DNA of 64,000 bases from Chalara sp. BL73 (GCA_918026815.1 CAKJVC010000088.1:1984001-2048000); one strand, 5' to 3'; positions 41,401 to 52,005 are shown, numbered from the stretch's first letter. The notes: a model not told the origin generated them from the letters alone. Made by a program: numbers and translations.

Positions 41401-44400
41401 TTAAAAAAAGCAAATATTAATTTTTCCGAATAATTAAATTAAACTTGCAGTAATTAATACAAAAACGAAAGTTTTTATTATTTTTTTTTAATAAAAAAAA
41501 CTAAAAACGCAAAAAAAGCTTAGTTTTTAACAATAAAACTTTTATTTAAATTTTTAAACAAAAACTTTTTAACAGCAAAAAGCTTTTTTATAGTTATTTT
41601 GTAAAAAAAAGCTGTAACTTAAAAAATTTAGCTTTATAAGTTCGATTTTATAGTTTATTTTAAAATGCAATAAAAGCAATTTATCGAAAGTTTTTTTTAA
41701 AAACGCACTAAAACAATTTCGATAAAACTTTGTTTTTACTGTAATTTAACTTTACTATTAATAAGTAAACTTTATTTAATAAATTAAAAAGTTTGTAAAC
41801 TATAATTTTTTGCTTTTTTAAAATTTAATCGATTTTATACAAGTTTATTACAAACACTAAATTGCTTTTTCGACGCGTATAAAATGTAAACGTAAGTGCG
41901 CTAATAAACGCTATATTTACGCTTAGCAAACTTTTGTTAACAGCTGTTTTTTCCGAAATAGCAAACTTAATACTGTTTTGTTCTAAAAACAAAAATAGCT
42001 GCTAAAGCTTAGTTAATACTAAAAAAAACAACTAGTAGCTTGAACGTTAAACGTTAAAAAGTAAAAAACGCGCGAATATTGCACTTAACGCTAAAGCGCG
42101 CGCGAATTTCGTGCTAAAAAGTTAAAAGTGTTTAAGTTTTGTTAATATTACTAAAAAACGCGCAAACTTCGTGCTAAAAAGTAAAAAGCGCTTTTAGCAC
42201 TAGTTTCGAAAGCTCGTTAAATTAAATAAACTTTGCTAAAATTAAAAAAACGACTAAAAACTTTTGTATATAGCGCGCTAAAACTTCGCGTTTAGTAATA
42301 GTTTGTTTTGCGTTGCGTTTGTTCGCATTTTTTTATACGCTTTTATTAAGCGTTTAAAAAGCGAGCGAAAATTAAATAACTAAAATAAATTTGTTAAAAA
42401 ATTCTATAAAAAGCAAATAGTTTAACTATTTAATAATTTTATTTTTAACATTTAACTAAACGTTTTATTGTTTTAATTATTTATACTTAATAATTACGTC
42501 GTAAAAACTTAAATTAGCAATAAAAAAAGCTGTTCCGAAAAACGTTTTTTATCGACAGCAAAAAAAAGTAATATAACATTAATAATAAACTTTACGCGTT
42601 TGCTGTCGAAACTTTTTATTTTAATTAAAAAAAAAAGTTAAAAACGTCGAGTTTCGCATTTAATAATTAGCTGTTCGGCTAACAAATTGTAAATTAAAAA
42701 AAAAGCGTTTGTTTTAGTATCGATAAAGCTAAAAATGCTATAACAATATTTATTTTTTATTAAACTACAAAAAATTGTAAAAGCATTTTCGCTTATAAAA
42801 CGACGTAAGTCGAAAATAGCACGATTTTTTTTTTAAAGTATGTTTTAAAAAAAAACTTTTTTTAAAGCTTTTTTTTTATCGACTTTTATTTTTTATTTTT
42901 CGAGCTTAAACTAAACGACTTTAGTTTTGCAAAGTTTTTCGCTAAGCTTAAAAAGTTTAACTTTAAAAACTTTAGCGCTGTATTTAGCTTGCGCGGCAAA
43001 AAATAGCTTGTAGCGTAATAGTTTAGTTTTTTGCAATTGTAGCATATATTTGCAATTGCTACTTTTAAAATTAACAAACGCTTTTTGTTTAAAAAAGCCG
43101 AGTTTTAACAAACTAAAAATAAAATAGCAATAATTAAACTTTTGCTCGGCTTTTGGCTTTTTCGAAACGTGCTAGTAATAGCTTAAAAAAAATTGCCGAA
43201 ATAAAAATTACTAAAAAAATTGCCGAGTTTAATAAATACAAAACTGCTGTTTAGCTGTAGCTGAGTTTTAGTAAACACTATAAACTAAACTATAAAAATT
43301 AATAAATATAAGTTTTTAAAATTATTATACAAAAGCTAGTTATAATTAAAAACTCAGCTTTAGTTTTAAAACATATTTTTTTGCTGTTTCGAAATTAAAA
43401 TATTAGTTTTGTTTATATAAAAAAAAACTTGTATTTAAATTTAATGAAACTTTTTGAATTTATTATATAAAGTTTATAGTATTTTTTTTACTGTTCGATT
43501 TGCTTGTTAGTATTTACTAAGCTTATAATAAACGTTTCGAGTATTTTATTTACTGTTGTATAACGTATAAACAACAAAAATTTTATTTTGTTTATTAAAT
43601 AATTTTAAACTCGGTTTATTATTGCGCAAAACACGTAATTTAGCTTATTTTGCTTAGTTTCGAACATTTTTAAATAACGTCGAAAAAAGCCGAATAGCTG
43701 AATTTTTTAATTTTCGTAAATAAAATTTATTTTGTTGTCGAGCTTTTAAATATTTTTAATACAAGCAAAAATAAAAAAATAAACGAAACATAACGTTTTT
43801 ATTGTTATTTTTTGTTTTACTGTACAAAAAAAAATGTTCGAGCTTAAAAGTTAAATAAAAAGTAATTTCGAAGTAAACTTGCTTTTTGTTATTAACTGTT
43901 TTTTTAAATCGACGAACTGCGCGGCTTGTAGTCGCGTTTGTTTTTTGCTAAAAACCAGCTTTTTTTATATTTGCTGTAAAGTAGTTTGTATTGCTATTAT
44001 AGCAAAGTTTTTAAAAAATAATAATTTTGTTTTGTTACTTTAAAAAAAGCCGAAGTTTTAAGCGTATAGTACTTTCGAAATAGTTGCTGTTGCTTTATTT
44101 TTAACACTGCGTTGTATATTTGTAAAGTTAGTTATTATTGTATTTGTAATAAAATAACAAAATAAATAAAATAACTAAATAAGTAAATTAAAAAATAAAT
44201 ATAGTATCGAAAGCTTTTTAATTGCGCGAAGCGTAAATTGACGAGCCGCGACTTTTTCGAAAAAAAAAAAAAAATAAGCAAACGCTGCTGTAAGTCGTCG
44301 AAAGCTTTTTAAGCTTTTAGTATAATATTTTAACTTTTGTAAAAAGTAGTAAGTATTCGAGCTTTTTCAAAAAAATATTAAGCTTTTTCAAGCTGTTAAT

Positions 44401-44594
44401 TAAAAAAAGCTATAAATAATGTCACGGCACACGTTGTAAATTTACAAATACAGAAAACAACAGTAGTGCAATACGAGAATTTATAGCTAAAAAAGGAAAA
44501 AAAAAGCTCGAGAAAAGCAGGCTATATATACACGAGGAGCTCGGGGAGCTCGCCTAATATGGATCACGTGTGCTTGAGAGCACGCGACGTGACA
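38468..44594 (-). mobile_element. Full-length Ty3/Gypsy retrotransposon, family A
   Basis: A 6,127 bp element is flanked by the 5 bp duplication TTTAG (38463-38467 and 44595-44599). Its LTRs are 38468-38641 (174 bp) and 44420-44594 (175 bp), with TGTCAC...GTGACA termini. Coding is on the minus strand, so the right LTR is the 5' LTR. Read that way, the LTR has a TATA-like TGTATATATAGCC box, and the purine-rich GGAGAAAAAAG precedes the 3' LTR. Outer LTR ends keep sequences such as CGCGCTGTGG and GAGCTCGGGGAGCTC, which are altered at the inner ends. Other copies are at 50085-50258 and 59251-59424. Confidence 0.92.
39000..43111 (-). pseudogene. gag-pol of family A retrotransposon
   Basis: Minus-strand remnants. 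A gag zinc knuckle is near 43060-42990 (CYNCKKLNYYATSY, the His and last Cys both changed to Tyr). Reverse transcriptase includes IVYLNN near 41170-41150, where Asp-Asp became Asn-Asn. RNase H is near 40770-40600 (KIDASNKVITKVFLQ, then YFSKT). The RT-RNase H order without a preceding integrase places it in Ty3/Gypsy. Integrase should lie at about 40.4-39.0 kb but is too mutated for me to align. All frames contain stops. Confidence 0.7.
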
Positions 44595-44969
44595 TTTAGT
44601 GCTTTAAAACCAGAAAAAGTTTTAAAAACGAAAGTCCCGGAACTAGCTAGTAACTTAAAACTTTAAAAAAGTAAAATTTAACTTTTAAAACTAGCGATCT
44701 AGTTACGTAATAAAGTTTAAAAAAGTTTAAAAACTTTACTAAAGTTTTGAAACTCCAGAAAAAAACAAAAACTCCAGCGCAGCTATAATATATAAGTAGT
44801 TATAGTTTTATAGTTTAAAAGCTTTGTGCTTAACTTACTTTATAATTCAGCAATATAGTTTATTTTGTTATACTTGTAACGTCTCACTTTTTAGTGAGAA
44901 AGCAGTGCCTAGTCTATTTCATATACACCATACCGACTAACGAGCCCCAGGGCTATCCGGCACGTTACA

Positions 44970-45185
44970 AGCTGGCTTTGTTGTTTTTTTTTGGTTTTTT
45001 TTTCAAAATCTATGCCCTATAAAGCGTGAATTGGATTTTTTGTCCTATTTTTATTTTTTTTTCAAAACTTATGCCCTTTAGGGCGTGAGCTGGTTTTTTT
45101 GACTCTTTTTTCAAAATTTATGCTTTATGGGGCGTGAAGTGTTCTAATATTTCTGCCTAAAAATTGTTTTTACGCCCCATGAGGC
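44970..45185 (+). repeat. Short degenerate tandem repeat at the nest edge
   Basis: Three to four imperfect units share TTTTTCAAAATYTATGCCC followed by a GGGCGTGA-like tail. They are at about 45003-45040, 45058-45090, 45105-45140 and weakly 45165-45190 (ACGCCCCATGAGGCATGA). The ATGCCCTTTAGGGCGT core is a short hairpin. The array marks the right edge of the RIP-mutated nest. Confidence 0.6.
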
Positions 45186-45743
45186 ATGAAAATTGACCCT
45201 AACCCTAGGGCTGCAGGCCGGTTTACCAACCCCAATCAATCGATAAGCGACTTCGTTACCTATTTAGATACTCTCGAAAAAGAATTGAGTATTTCGAATG
45301 ACTTTAAAGACAACTATAAGCGTGTTAGCACGTTTTATAAAAAGTTCAACGACGACTTTCAAATCCAGATTAGTACCAAGGCTGATATTCCTCATACTCG
45401 TAACGAGCTTATCTCGCTAGCGAAGCGTCTCGAGAATGGTAATAAGAATGCAGTTTACATTGAAAAAGCGAAAAAGGAAGATTCGAAAAAGAATCGCGGC
45501 CGAGACGAGAAGAGGAAAAGGGTAAAAAAGGAAGACGAAAAAGAGAGTTCGGGCTTAAGACACCGATTTAAGAAAAGAAGATTCGAAAAAGGAGACACAA
45601 GCGATGCGAATCGAACCTTTATCGAAAGGGCTTCAAGGTCGTCTCGAAAAAGTATGAAGTACTTCCAATGCAAAAAGACAAAACACCTAACGCGGAACTG
45701 CCTAAATGTCATCTGTTACAACGCATACTTCAAAGGACGGTGA
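45186..45743 (+). CDS. Gag-like retrotransposon fragment, 185 aa
   Basis: Open frame of normal composition, unlike the nest beside it. Residues 18-90 look like a retrotransposon Gag domain (DFVTYLDTLEKELSI and a basic helix KRLENGNKNAVYIEKA). A long Lys/Arg/Glu-rich stretch follows, then a zinc-knuckle-like YFQCKKTKHLTRNC near residues 158-171. The knuckle pattern C-X2-C-X4-H-X4-C is present except that the first Cys is Tyr. No protease or RT follows. The frame ends shortly after the knuckle, so this is probably a cut-off gag of an element not otherwise seen here. It is not necessarily expressed. Confidence 0.6.
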   Translation: MKIDPNPRAAGRFTNPNQSISDFVTYLDTLEKELSISNDFKDNYKRVSTFYKKFNDDFQIQISTKADIPHTRNELISLAKRLENGNKNAVYIEKAKKEDSKKNRGRDEKRKRVKKEDEKESSGLRHRFKKRRFEKGDTSDANRTFIERASRSSRKSMKYFQCKKTKHLTRNCLNVICYNAYFKGR

Positions 45744-46071
45744 CTATCCTATCAAGTATACCTCCGTAGATTGGATCGTCTTTAGTTTTGAAATAGAAAC
45801 AAAGGGAGAAACAGGTCACCGCAGCAGCATTACTAGGACAGAAGAACAGCACAGGTGGAAGTCATAGCGATTGCTGAACTGCTCCCTGTCGCTTTGGGAA
45901 CCAACCACAACCTATCTCTTATAGGAGAAGGTTCAGGCAATATTGTGTAAAGGACCCAGGCGATGTTGAAAGTTAAGGAATAAACACCTTGATACTGAAT
46001 TATACACCTAATCTATAAGACCTATTACATATTCGACCTCATTTTGACAAACGCGAGAATGAACTACTACT
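45744..46071. other. Intergenic stretch, nothing recognised
   Basis: This 330 bp of balanced composition lies between the gag fragment and the NmrA-like gene. No coding frame, repeat or RNA gene was recognised. It would contain the 3' untranslated region of the minus-strand NmrA-like gene. Confidence 0.5.
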
Positions 46072-47004
46072 TCAAATTGATCTTGACTTCTCCGCATCCA
46101 CTTCTTTCAGAGATTGCTCTACCGTAGTCCATACCAGCTCAGGATACCTGTCGTTGTCCAAAGAATCCAGCTGGCCTTTACCCGAGAACATGTTCTCCAA
46201 AAACTGTAGGCCCTGCCAAGGGGGGAGGAGTTTATCCTCCACACCCCCAATCAAGAATTTCAATATCGGAATCATTGCCCGAAGGAACCCTACGCTGCCT
46301 GCCCACATCGGGGTGTATTTCTGACCATAGACCTGGGATACAATAGTACTTAAGTCTTTTGCGTTCAACGAGCTACCTGCAATACGTAAAGTCTTGGGTG
46401 TCGGGTTTGGATCGGCAGCTACGGCAGCAGTGTATGCAGCTACATCTGATATAGTTGTGAAATCGAGTTTCTGGTCCGCGTTGCTAAAATACAAGACGCG
46501 GCGGAACTTGTCGTTAATAAGTGGGAACTGACGGCTTGTAAATAGTTCCATTAAGGCTCCACATTGGATACTTGTCTATTTAATGCCGGATTCGTTAAGT
46601 TTCGCGTGGAAGTCACGTCGAAAATCAAGGTTTCGGTTAGAACCAAGTGTTGTTTTTGTGAAATCTAAAGCAAAGTCGGATAGGATAAAACGCGGCACCT
46701 TTGCGGCGACAGCAGCATTAAGAAGAGTCCCTTGGACACCGAGAATAACGTCTCGGAGACCTTGTAGTGCTGAAACAACCATTGAGGCGCCTTCTAGGTT
46801 TTTCGTTAAAGATAGAACGTTGGTTATTTCGACTTCCGCAATCGTGACGCCAGCATCGCGTAACGTTTGAGTGCGCGATGCTGCGGTGCCAGGACGCACG
46901 AGGGCTTTAACTTGTATATTCCTCCTGCGCAGGCTTAGAGCAATCAGTGAGCCTAGATTACCCGTAGCACCGGCAACAGCAATAAAGCTCTGGCGAGTTG
47001 ACAT
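46072..47004 (-). pseudogene. NmrA-like NAD(P)-binding reductase with one premature stop
   Basis: Reading from the ATG at 47004, 310 codons are in one frame and only codon 143 (TAG, 46578-46576) is a stop. Both halves align without a gap to the NmrA/isoflavone-reductase-like family. The N-terminus carries the Rossmann motif GATGNLG, then the SDFALDFTKT and RRDFHAKL segments. After the stop come TSIQCGALMELFT, DFTTISDVAAYTAAVA, LRIAGSSLNAKDL and PPWQGLQFLENMFSGKG. Such proteins bind NADP(H) and act as reductases or redox sensors; many sit in metabolite clusters. No intron fits the stop. CAG to TAG would be a CpA-to-TpA change, the RIP signature, and the RIP-mutated nest begins about 1.6 kb downstream. 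A sequencing error is the alternative. Confidence 0.8.
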
Positions 47005-47521
47005 TTCGAGATGATGTGTTATGTCGAAAAATTGCAGTAGAATAGAGGGAATGGCTATGACTGTATTCGGTTGCGGGAAATAATGTTGGCTCTATATCGA
47101 TATACGGCTTAAATATCAATAGTTACGGAATCTTCAGTTCTCTAATCTTGAAGTTAATGGCCAGTGAAGCGAATACATTCTTAACAAAGACTGGGGTTAC
47201 CTAGCTTTACCGCGATGTTCACCACGGCAGAAGATAGATGGTTCGGTCCAGAGAACTAAGGACGGGCCGAGCAGAAACGGGATCGTTACCGAATCTGATC
47301 TAGCTGTGGCTCACGTACAGTGCCGAATGTTCAAGCGGCACATCGATGCGCAAGCCGGGCCAGTCAGAGTGCGCGCTCGCAATCTCCATCTCATGGAAAC
47401 AGGCTACTAGGAGCTTGGGCGCTATTTTGGAGCCGGGGGAGTGGGCCAGCAAGGGGCAAATGCTCGCCTTCACGGGAGGCACCGAGAGCTTCGTCGTAAT
47501 CTAGGGGGTGCTAAATAAAGG

Positions 47522-47646
47522 ATGCAATAAGTTTGAATACACTTCTCCACTTATTTTAACAGGTTCGACTAATCAGACATCATGGTAATTTACGCGAACC
47601 AATAGTATCATCGGGGATAAATAGGGTGTATTCAAACTTACTGCAT
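47522..47646. mobile_element. MITE with 21 bp terminal inverted repeats
   Basis: The 125 bp element has arms ATGCAATAAGTTTGAATACA(C) at 47522-47542 and the complement of ATGCAGTAAGTTTGAATACA(C) at 47626-47646, with one mismatch in 21. The length and arms suit a Tc1/mariner-derived non-autonomous element. A TA duplication directly at the ends is not clear. No coding capacity. Confidence 0.7.
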
Positions 47647-47704
47647 TACTGCATGGCACTTTCCGGAGTTCCCGGCCAAAAGTTATCACACACTGATTGA
47701 TCAA

Positions 47705-47762
47705 TACTGGCAAGGATACTTAGCGTTACCGCCGCTACATACTTAGCGTTACCGCTCGCTAC
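47705..47762 (+). repeat. Two-unit array related to the 5.9 kb minisatellite
   Basis: Two units of about 24 bp, GGATACTTAGCGTTACCGCC and CATACTTAGCGTTACCGCTC, lie just upstream of the MFS gene. Their core matches the 45-46 bp array at 5940-6255. The same motif appears inverted at 50989-51058, so the MFS gene sits between opposed arrays. Confidence 0.75.
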
Positions 47763-47849
47763 TTTTGCCTTACTTCCCTATACTTCTTCCCGTGCCTTTC
47801 TTGCCTCAAGATTCCGTTGATTTAACCACTGTCCTTCATAGACTCTATT

Positions 47850-49911
47850 ATGTCTTCTCATCCTCATACTCCACGCGCATCTGCCGATATGAGCGAGGAG
47901 AAACGAAGCGCCGAGCATACTGCCCAGCAACCGCACATGGCGGTGGGTGGTGACGCAAACACGGAGATAACCTTAGACTCCGAGAGGGGAACCGAAAGCA
48001 AGGTCGAGCCCGCTCCTGCGGTAGAGGTCGAATATGAGTACATCACGGGCATCAAGCTTGTCCTGGTGATGGTAGCCATAACGCTGGGCTGCTTCCTCGT
48101 GTTGCTGGACACGTCCATCATTACAACTGTATGCCGTTCCCTTATGATGGAGTGCGCTAACTCTTTGCTGACGAATCCGTGCAAGGCAATCCCTCGAATT
48201 ACCAGTGACTTTAACTCCCTCCAAGATGTGGGCTGGTACGGCAGTGCATATCTTCTTGCAAAGTAGAGATGCCCATCCTAAGTATCTCGCGATATAAATT
48301 ATACTAACAAACTTTAGCTGTGCGATCCAACCGTTGACAGGAAAGGTCTATAGCAATTTCAGCTCCAAGGTAAGTTAACTCTAGTCTATATGCCTCGATC
48401 CACCACGCCAACGTCCATTAGATAACCTTCCTCTCCTTTCTGGGGACCTTCGAATTGGGATCTGTGCTATGTGGTGCAGCTACATCGTCCATTATGCTTA
48501 TCATCGGGCGTACTGTTGCCGGAATGGGCGCGTCGGGAATTATAAATGGCGCTCTGACGATTATCAGTGCTGTCGTGCCACTGCACAAAAGGCCTGTTAT
48601 GATAGGTATCATGATGGGTAGTAGCCAAATGGGACTCGTTGTTGGACCCCTTATTGGTGGCGTGTTCACTCAGTATGTCTCCTGGCGATGGTGTTTCTAC
48701 ATCAATCTGCCTATTGGAGGTCTTGCCACCTTGTTCCTCCTCCTCATTAATATTCCGGATCTCATCGACAGGTCTGCGAACCGGCCTCCACTCCGCAAAA
48801 TCTTGAGACAGCTGGACATCTTTGGATTCGTTCTCTTTGCCCCGTCCGCCGTCATGCTCTTATTGGCCCTACAATGGGGCGGGGTCAAATTTCCATGGGA
48901 CAGTGCGACAATCATAGGATTGTTTGTTGGATCTGGTGGCATGCTCTTTATTTTTGGGGCTTGGGAATACCGTGTTGGTGAGGGAGCAATGATACCATTC
49001 TATATGGTGCGACAACGCATAATATGGTCGTCTTGCCTCACTATGGGGTGCTTTTTTGGTGCTCTCCTAAGTCTGACTTTCTACCTGCCTATCTACTTCC
49101 AGACCGTTAAAGGAGCTTCGCCAAGCTTAAGTGGAGTGTACCTATTACCTACTATTCTGAGTATGATAGTTTTCGCTGTCGTATCCGGGGTTCTTGGTAA
49201 GAGACAAAAACAATTCTTGTTACTTGATACTCTACTGATAACCGCATAGTTGGGAAGCTAGGTTATTATCTCCCTTGGATGGTGGCAAGCGGAGCTATCC
49301 AGACCATCGGTGTCGGTCTTCTCACAACGTTCAAAATCGACACATCCACGGCAAAGTGGATCGGATATCAGCTCATTGGCGGATTCGGTCGTGGCCTAGG
49401 CTTCCAAATGGTACCCACATCCCTTTCATTATCGGTCCTTATTATTGTATCCCCTCGTCACTAACTACGGTTCTAGCCCATCGTCGCAATCCAAGCCTGC
49501 TTAAAGCCAACCGAAATCCCGGTTGGCATGTCTATGCTCGTCTTCAGCCAAACGTTCGGTGGCGCAATCTTTCTCTCTCTCGAGCAACTCGTCTTCAGCC
49601 AAGGTCTAACCTCTGGCCTTCAAAAATACGCACCCGATATAAACCCGGAAGTTGTGATCAATGCGGGCGCTACGGCGGTAAGAAGCGTGGTTAGCCCTGC
49701 TAACCTACCTGGCGTGCTTCGCGCATACGTGGTCGGTATTGATCGTGTCTTTTACCTCGGCACCGGTGCTTCTGGTGCTGTATTTCTATTCGCGTGGGGA
49801 ATGGGCTGGAAAAGTATCAAGGCCAAGAGCGATAATGTCCCGACTAAGACGTCGGCCACGGATTTGGCAGTTAAGCCGGAGACTACTGACAAAGCTGAAT
49901 ACAAAGGGTAG
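47850..49911 (+). CDS. MFS drug/toxin efflux transporter (14-TM DHA2 type)
   Basis: Six exons can be joined: 47850-48128, 48186-48262, 48318-48369, 48422-49196, 49250-49410 and 49477-49911. The introns are 52-66 bp with GT...AG ends, and the joins keep frame to give 592 residues, typical of 14-TM fungal exporters. The first about 65 residues are a hydrophilic cytosolic tail. Recognisable motifs are LDTSIITTAIPRITSDF in TM1/loop 1, IGRTVAGMGASGI, and the antiporter motif C region LVVGPLIGGVFTQYVSWRW followed by CFYINLPIGG. It should export a small molecule through the plasma membrane using the proton gradient. Lying near an AflR-type regulator it may export the cluster product. All exons are open, so the gene looks functional. 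Confidence 0.93.
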
Positions 49912-50084
49912 CATCTTGGTTATTAGGAAGCAAGCTTTCTAATGAAATAGGTGCAAGCTTACTTGTTGTGTTGTCACATAGAGAATTGAGCTTGGTAGAT
50001 ACAGGTAGGTTGAGCAAAGTCAGTACCATAAGGATGTAATATAGACGCTTGATTTTAATATAAGGAGGGAACGCATGCGGGTAT

Positions 50085-50258
50085 TATCACGGCACGCGCT
50101 GTGGATCTACAGATACAGAGGGCAACGGTGGTGCAATACGAGAATCTATAGCTGAGGAAGGAAGAGGGAGCTCGAGGAGAGCAGGCTATATATACACGAG
50201 GCGCTCGGAGAGCTCGCCTAATATGGGTCACGTGTGCTTGGGAGCACGGGACGTGACA
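50085..50258 (-). mobile_element. Solo LTR, family A
   Basis: A 174 bp LTR (TATCACGGCACGCGCTG...ACGTGACA; first G mutated to A) is flanked by the perfect 5 bp duplication GGTAT (50080-50084 and 50259-50263). It shows much less mutation than the LTRs of the full element at 38468-44594. It lies 170 bp downstream of the MFS gene. Confidence 0.88.
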
Positions 50259-50263
50259 GGTAT

Positions 50264-50988
50264 ATAAATACAAAGAGAGCTTCCAAGCGAGCTTTACCCC
50301 TTTATCCCAAAGCTCACCGCCTTCCATATGCGACATATGTTCTGTATAAAGCATTCTTCTGTAGCAGTTACGTGCTTTACAAATTAAGCGATTAACGTCC
50401 TTCACTAGTGAGTGGCCCAAACTAGCGAGTGACCTATAATCCCTATAGCGACCCCCCTACTATCGACTTTAATATCTATTAACTCAACAACTATAACTCC
50501 AAATGGCTTTTAAAGAAGCTCAAATCGTTATAAGATTATATATCTATCGTCAAAATCAATTTCGAAGTCTATAAATAATTACAACTACGTTCAATATCTC
50601 TCACAAGACTTTGAGCCGTCGAAATCGAGGAACTCCCTCTCGAGTTAATACTCTCTCTCTCAATCGCAAGTTTATTCATATAGAAGAAAAGACACTTATT
50701 GATTAAATAATTAAACTTATTGATTAAATAATTAATATGAATATATTTAGAATATTCCCTATTCAAGCTCTTATATATCCAATGACTGAAATATTACTCA
50801 AAGAGTGTGTCGAGTATATATTCTTTAAATTAGAACCCAATACAGTTAAGCGTATATTGGTACAGATTCCTAGCATGTACCCTGGCCCGCGCTTATTTGG
50901 CAGCTGGTTGACCAGCAATTCAGCCATGTATCCGCAGCAAGTCATCGCCTTATTGGGGAACAGGCATCAGCACATCACGTATTAACGG
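50264..50988. other. A+T-rich intergenic stretch
   Basis: About 700 bp without a convincing gene. Small frames occur at 50569-50985 on both strands but have no recognisable domain and biased low-complexity composition. The direct repeat TTATTGATTAAATAATTAA occurs twice near 50697-50735. Confidence 0.45.
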
Positions 50989-51058
50989 GCGGTAACGCTA
51001 ATTTTCCAGCGGCGGTAACGCTAATTATCCAGCGGCTCTAATGCTAAGTATCCTTGCC
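50989..51058 (-). repeat. Three-unit inverted array related to the 5.9 and 47.7 kb repeats
   Basis: On the minus strand, three units of 23-24 bp read GGATACTTAGCATTAGAGCC, GGATAATTAGCGTTACCGCC and GGAAAATTAGCGTTACCGCC, preceded by CCGGCAA. The left array at 47705 begins CTGGCAAGGATACTTAGCG on the plus strand. The two arrays are therefore inverted and bound 3.35 kb holding the MFS gene and a solo LTR. Confidence 0.75.
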
Positions 51059-51320
51059 GGTGTTACTCAATAACGAGTTTACATAATAGTTTATTGCACC
51101 ACGGCACTATGCATAAAATGGCCAACCTCAGTTATACACAACTCCAGTTCTTTCATAATTTGCTTCTCGTGTAAAATAATTAATAGCAATTACGAAGTAG
51201 CTTGAGGGAGATTCTCGAAGTGTTCAGCATCCTATCCTTAACAGCTGAAGCGGAACTGAGAGGGTTCGCGGTTCAGACAGCCATTAATTTTCGCGGTGAA
51301 GCAAACGAGGAGTCTTAATA

Positions 51321-51474
51321 CAACAGAACCTCGATATAAACATCCTGTAGATAAGAATTCTGTAGATAAGCATACCTGACTAATAAGCATACAATCCTCG
51401 GCCCGAACGCACAATTTACTATATTATATGCCCCTAGGTATAAGCATAACGTGACTAATAACGAGGTTCTACTG
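51321..51474. mobile_element. pogo/Fot1-like MITE
   Basis: A 154 bp element has inverted ends CAACAGAACCTCGATATAA and the complement of CAGTAGAACCTCGTTATTA. TA flanks it on each side (51319-51320 and 51475-51476), as expected for the pogo/Fot1 group. Internally it has repeated ATAAGCATA motifs and no coding frame. Confidence 0.75.
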
Positions 51475-51497
51475 TACCCCCTGCCTCAGCTACCATG

Positions 51498-51601
51498 TAC
51501 AACGTCTCAAAGGAAATAAACATAGCAAGAACAGGGACTATAAAACCCATGTTTTGCCCTACTTTCGCTTTCGCTATATTTATTTCCCATGAGACGTTGT
51601 A
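51498..51601. mobile_element. MITE or hairpin element with about 28 bp arms
   Basis: A 104 bp element has arms TACAACGTCTCAAAGGAAAT and the complement of TACAACGTCTCATGGGAAAT, continuing to AAATATAGC. A related single arm with AGAAATAAATATAGCGAAA occurs at about 57092-57128. No target-site duplication was recognised. Confidence 0.65.
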
Positions 51602-52005
51602 GTTTACCAGCGCAAATTTATTAATTGATATGAAGATTTCCTTTTATCATTACGTTCATATGTTATTAAAATTGGCTTGATACATAAATATATTAGTTTA
51701 CAAGCATTGGAGTGTACGCAGATCCCAATCCCTCGCCCTATTCTTCATATTCAAGCTCACCTTGGTAGTAAAAATGATATGCCCTCTCTCAGGAGGTGGC
51801 TTATAGCAAAAGGATTTACTATGGTAAACGGTCTGTGCGCAATACAAAGCTTGCAGCGGCCCTTCGCCAGGAGGGGGCTTATGATCCAGTCGACTGAGTG
51901 CATTATCTTTTGCTACATAAGCTGTACCTCCGCATATTATCATCTCACCTAGCAGAAAACCCACCAGCCAACCCTATCCTCTATATTACAGGTTACTTAT
52001 TGCTA
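51602..52005. promoter_or_regulatory. Upstream region of the AflR-like gene
   Basis: About 400 bp precede the chosen ATG of the regulator. The reading frame is open upstream to 51898, but the extra 36 residues are hydrophobic and unlike the family start. No operator could be identified. Confidence 0.4.

Larger units (their letters stand above)
38312..44969 (+). mobile_element. Family B 3' end (copy B-4), split by element A
   Basis: About 120 bp of family B internal sequence (38312-38431) leads into a family B LTR that starts near 38432. It is interrupted at 38467 by the family A element and resumes at 44600 (one TSD copy at 44595-44599), ending GGCACGTTACA at 44969. Removing the insert rebuilds an LTR of roughly the expected length. 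The rest of this copy to the left is missing. The right end is lightly mutated. Confidence 0.8.
47005..47849. other. Divergent NmrA-like/MFS intergenic region
   Basis: This gap carries the promoters of both genes plus a MITE (47522-47646) and a short repeat pair (47705-47762). Between 47230 and 47510 the sequence is G+C-richer and has coding-like but interrupted frames without a recognisable domain. TCGATATACGG at 47097-47107 is only a partial match to an AflR site. Confidence 0.45.

Noticed and set aside
45198..45211. CCCTAACCCTAGGG, a telomere-like motif
   Set aside because: Only two partial units are present, in an internal location without a tandem array, so chance is the simplest explanation.
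46072..46551. The second half of the NmrA-like gene as an independent 159-codon gene
   Set aside because: It lacks the NAD(P)-binding N-terminus and continues the upstream frame exactly one codon after the TAG, so it is the rest of one gene.
47097..47107. TCGATATACGG as an AflR binding site
   Set aside because: It is not a full TCG-N5-CGA palindrome and departs from the extended consensus. It is also not in the PKS/P450 promoter.
47705..51058. The inverted arrays around the MFS gene as ends of a Starship-type giant element
   Set aside because: The segment is only 3.35 kb and has no tyrosine recombinase (captain) gene, so that class does not fit.
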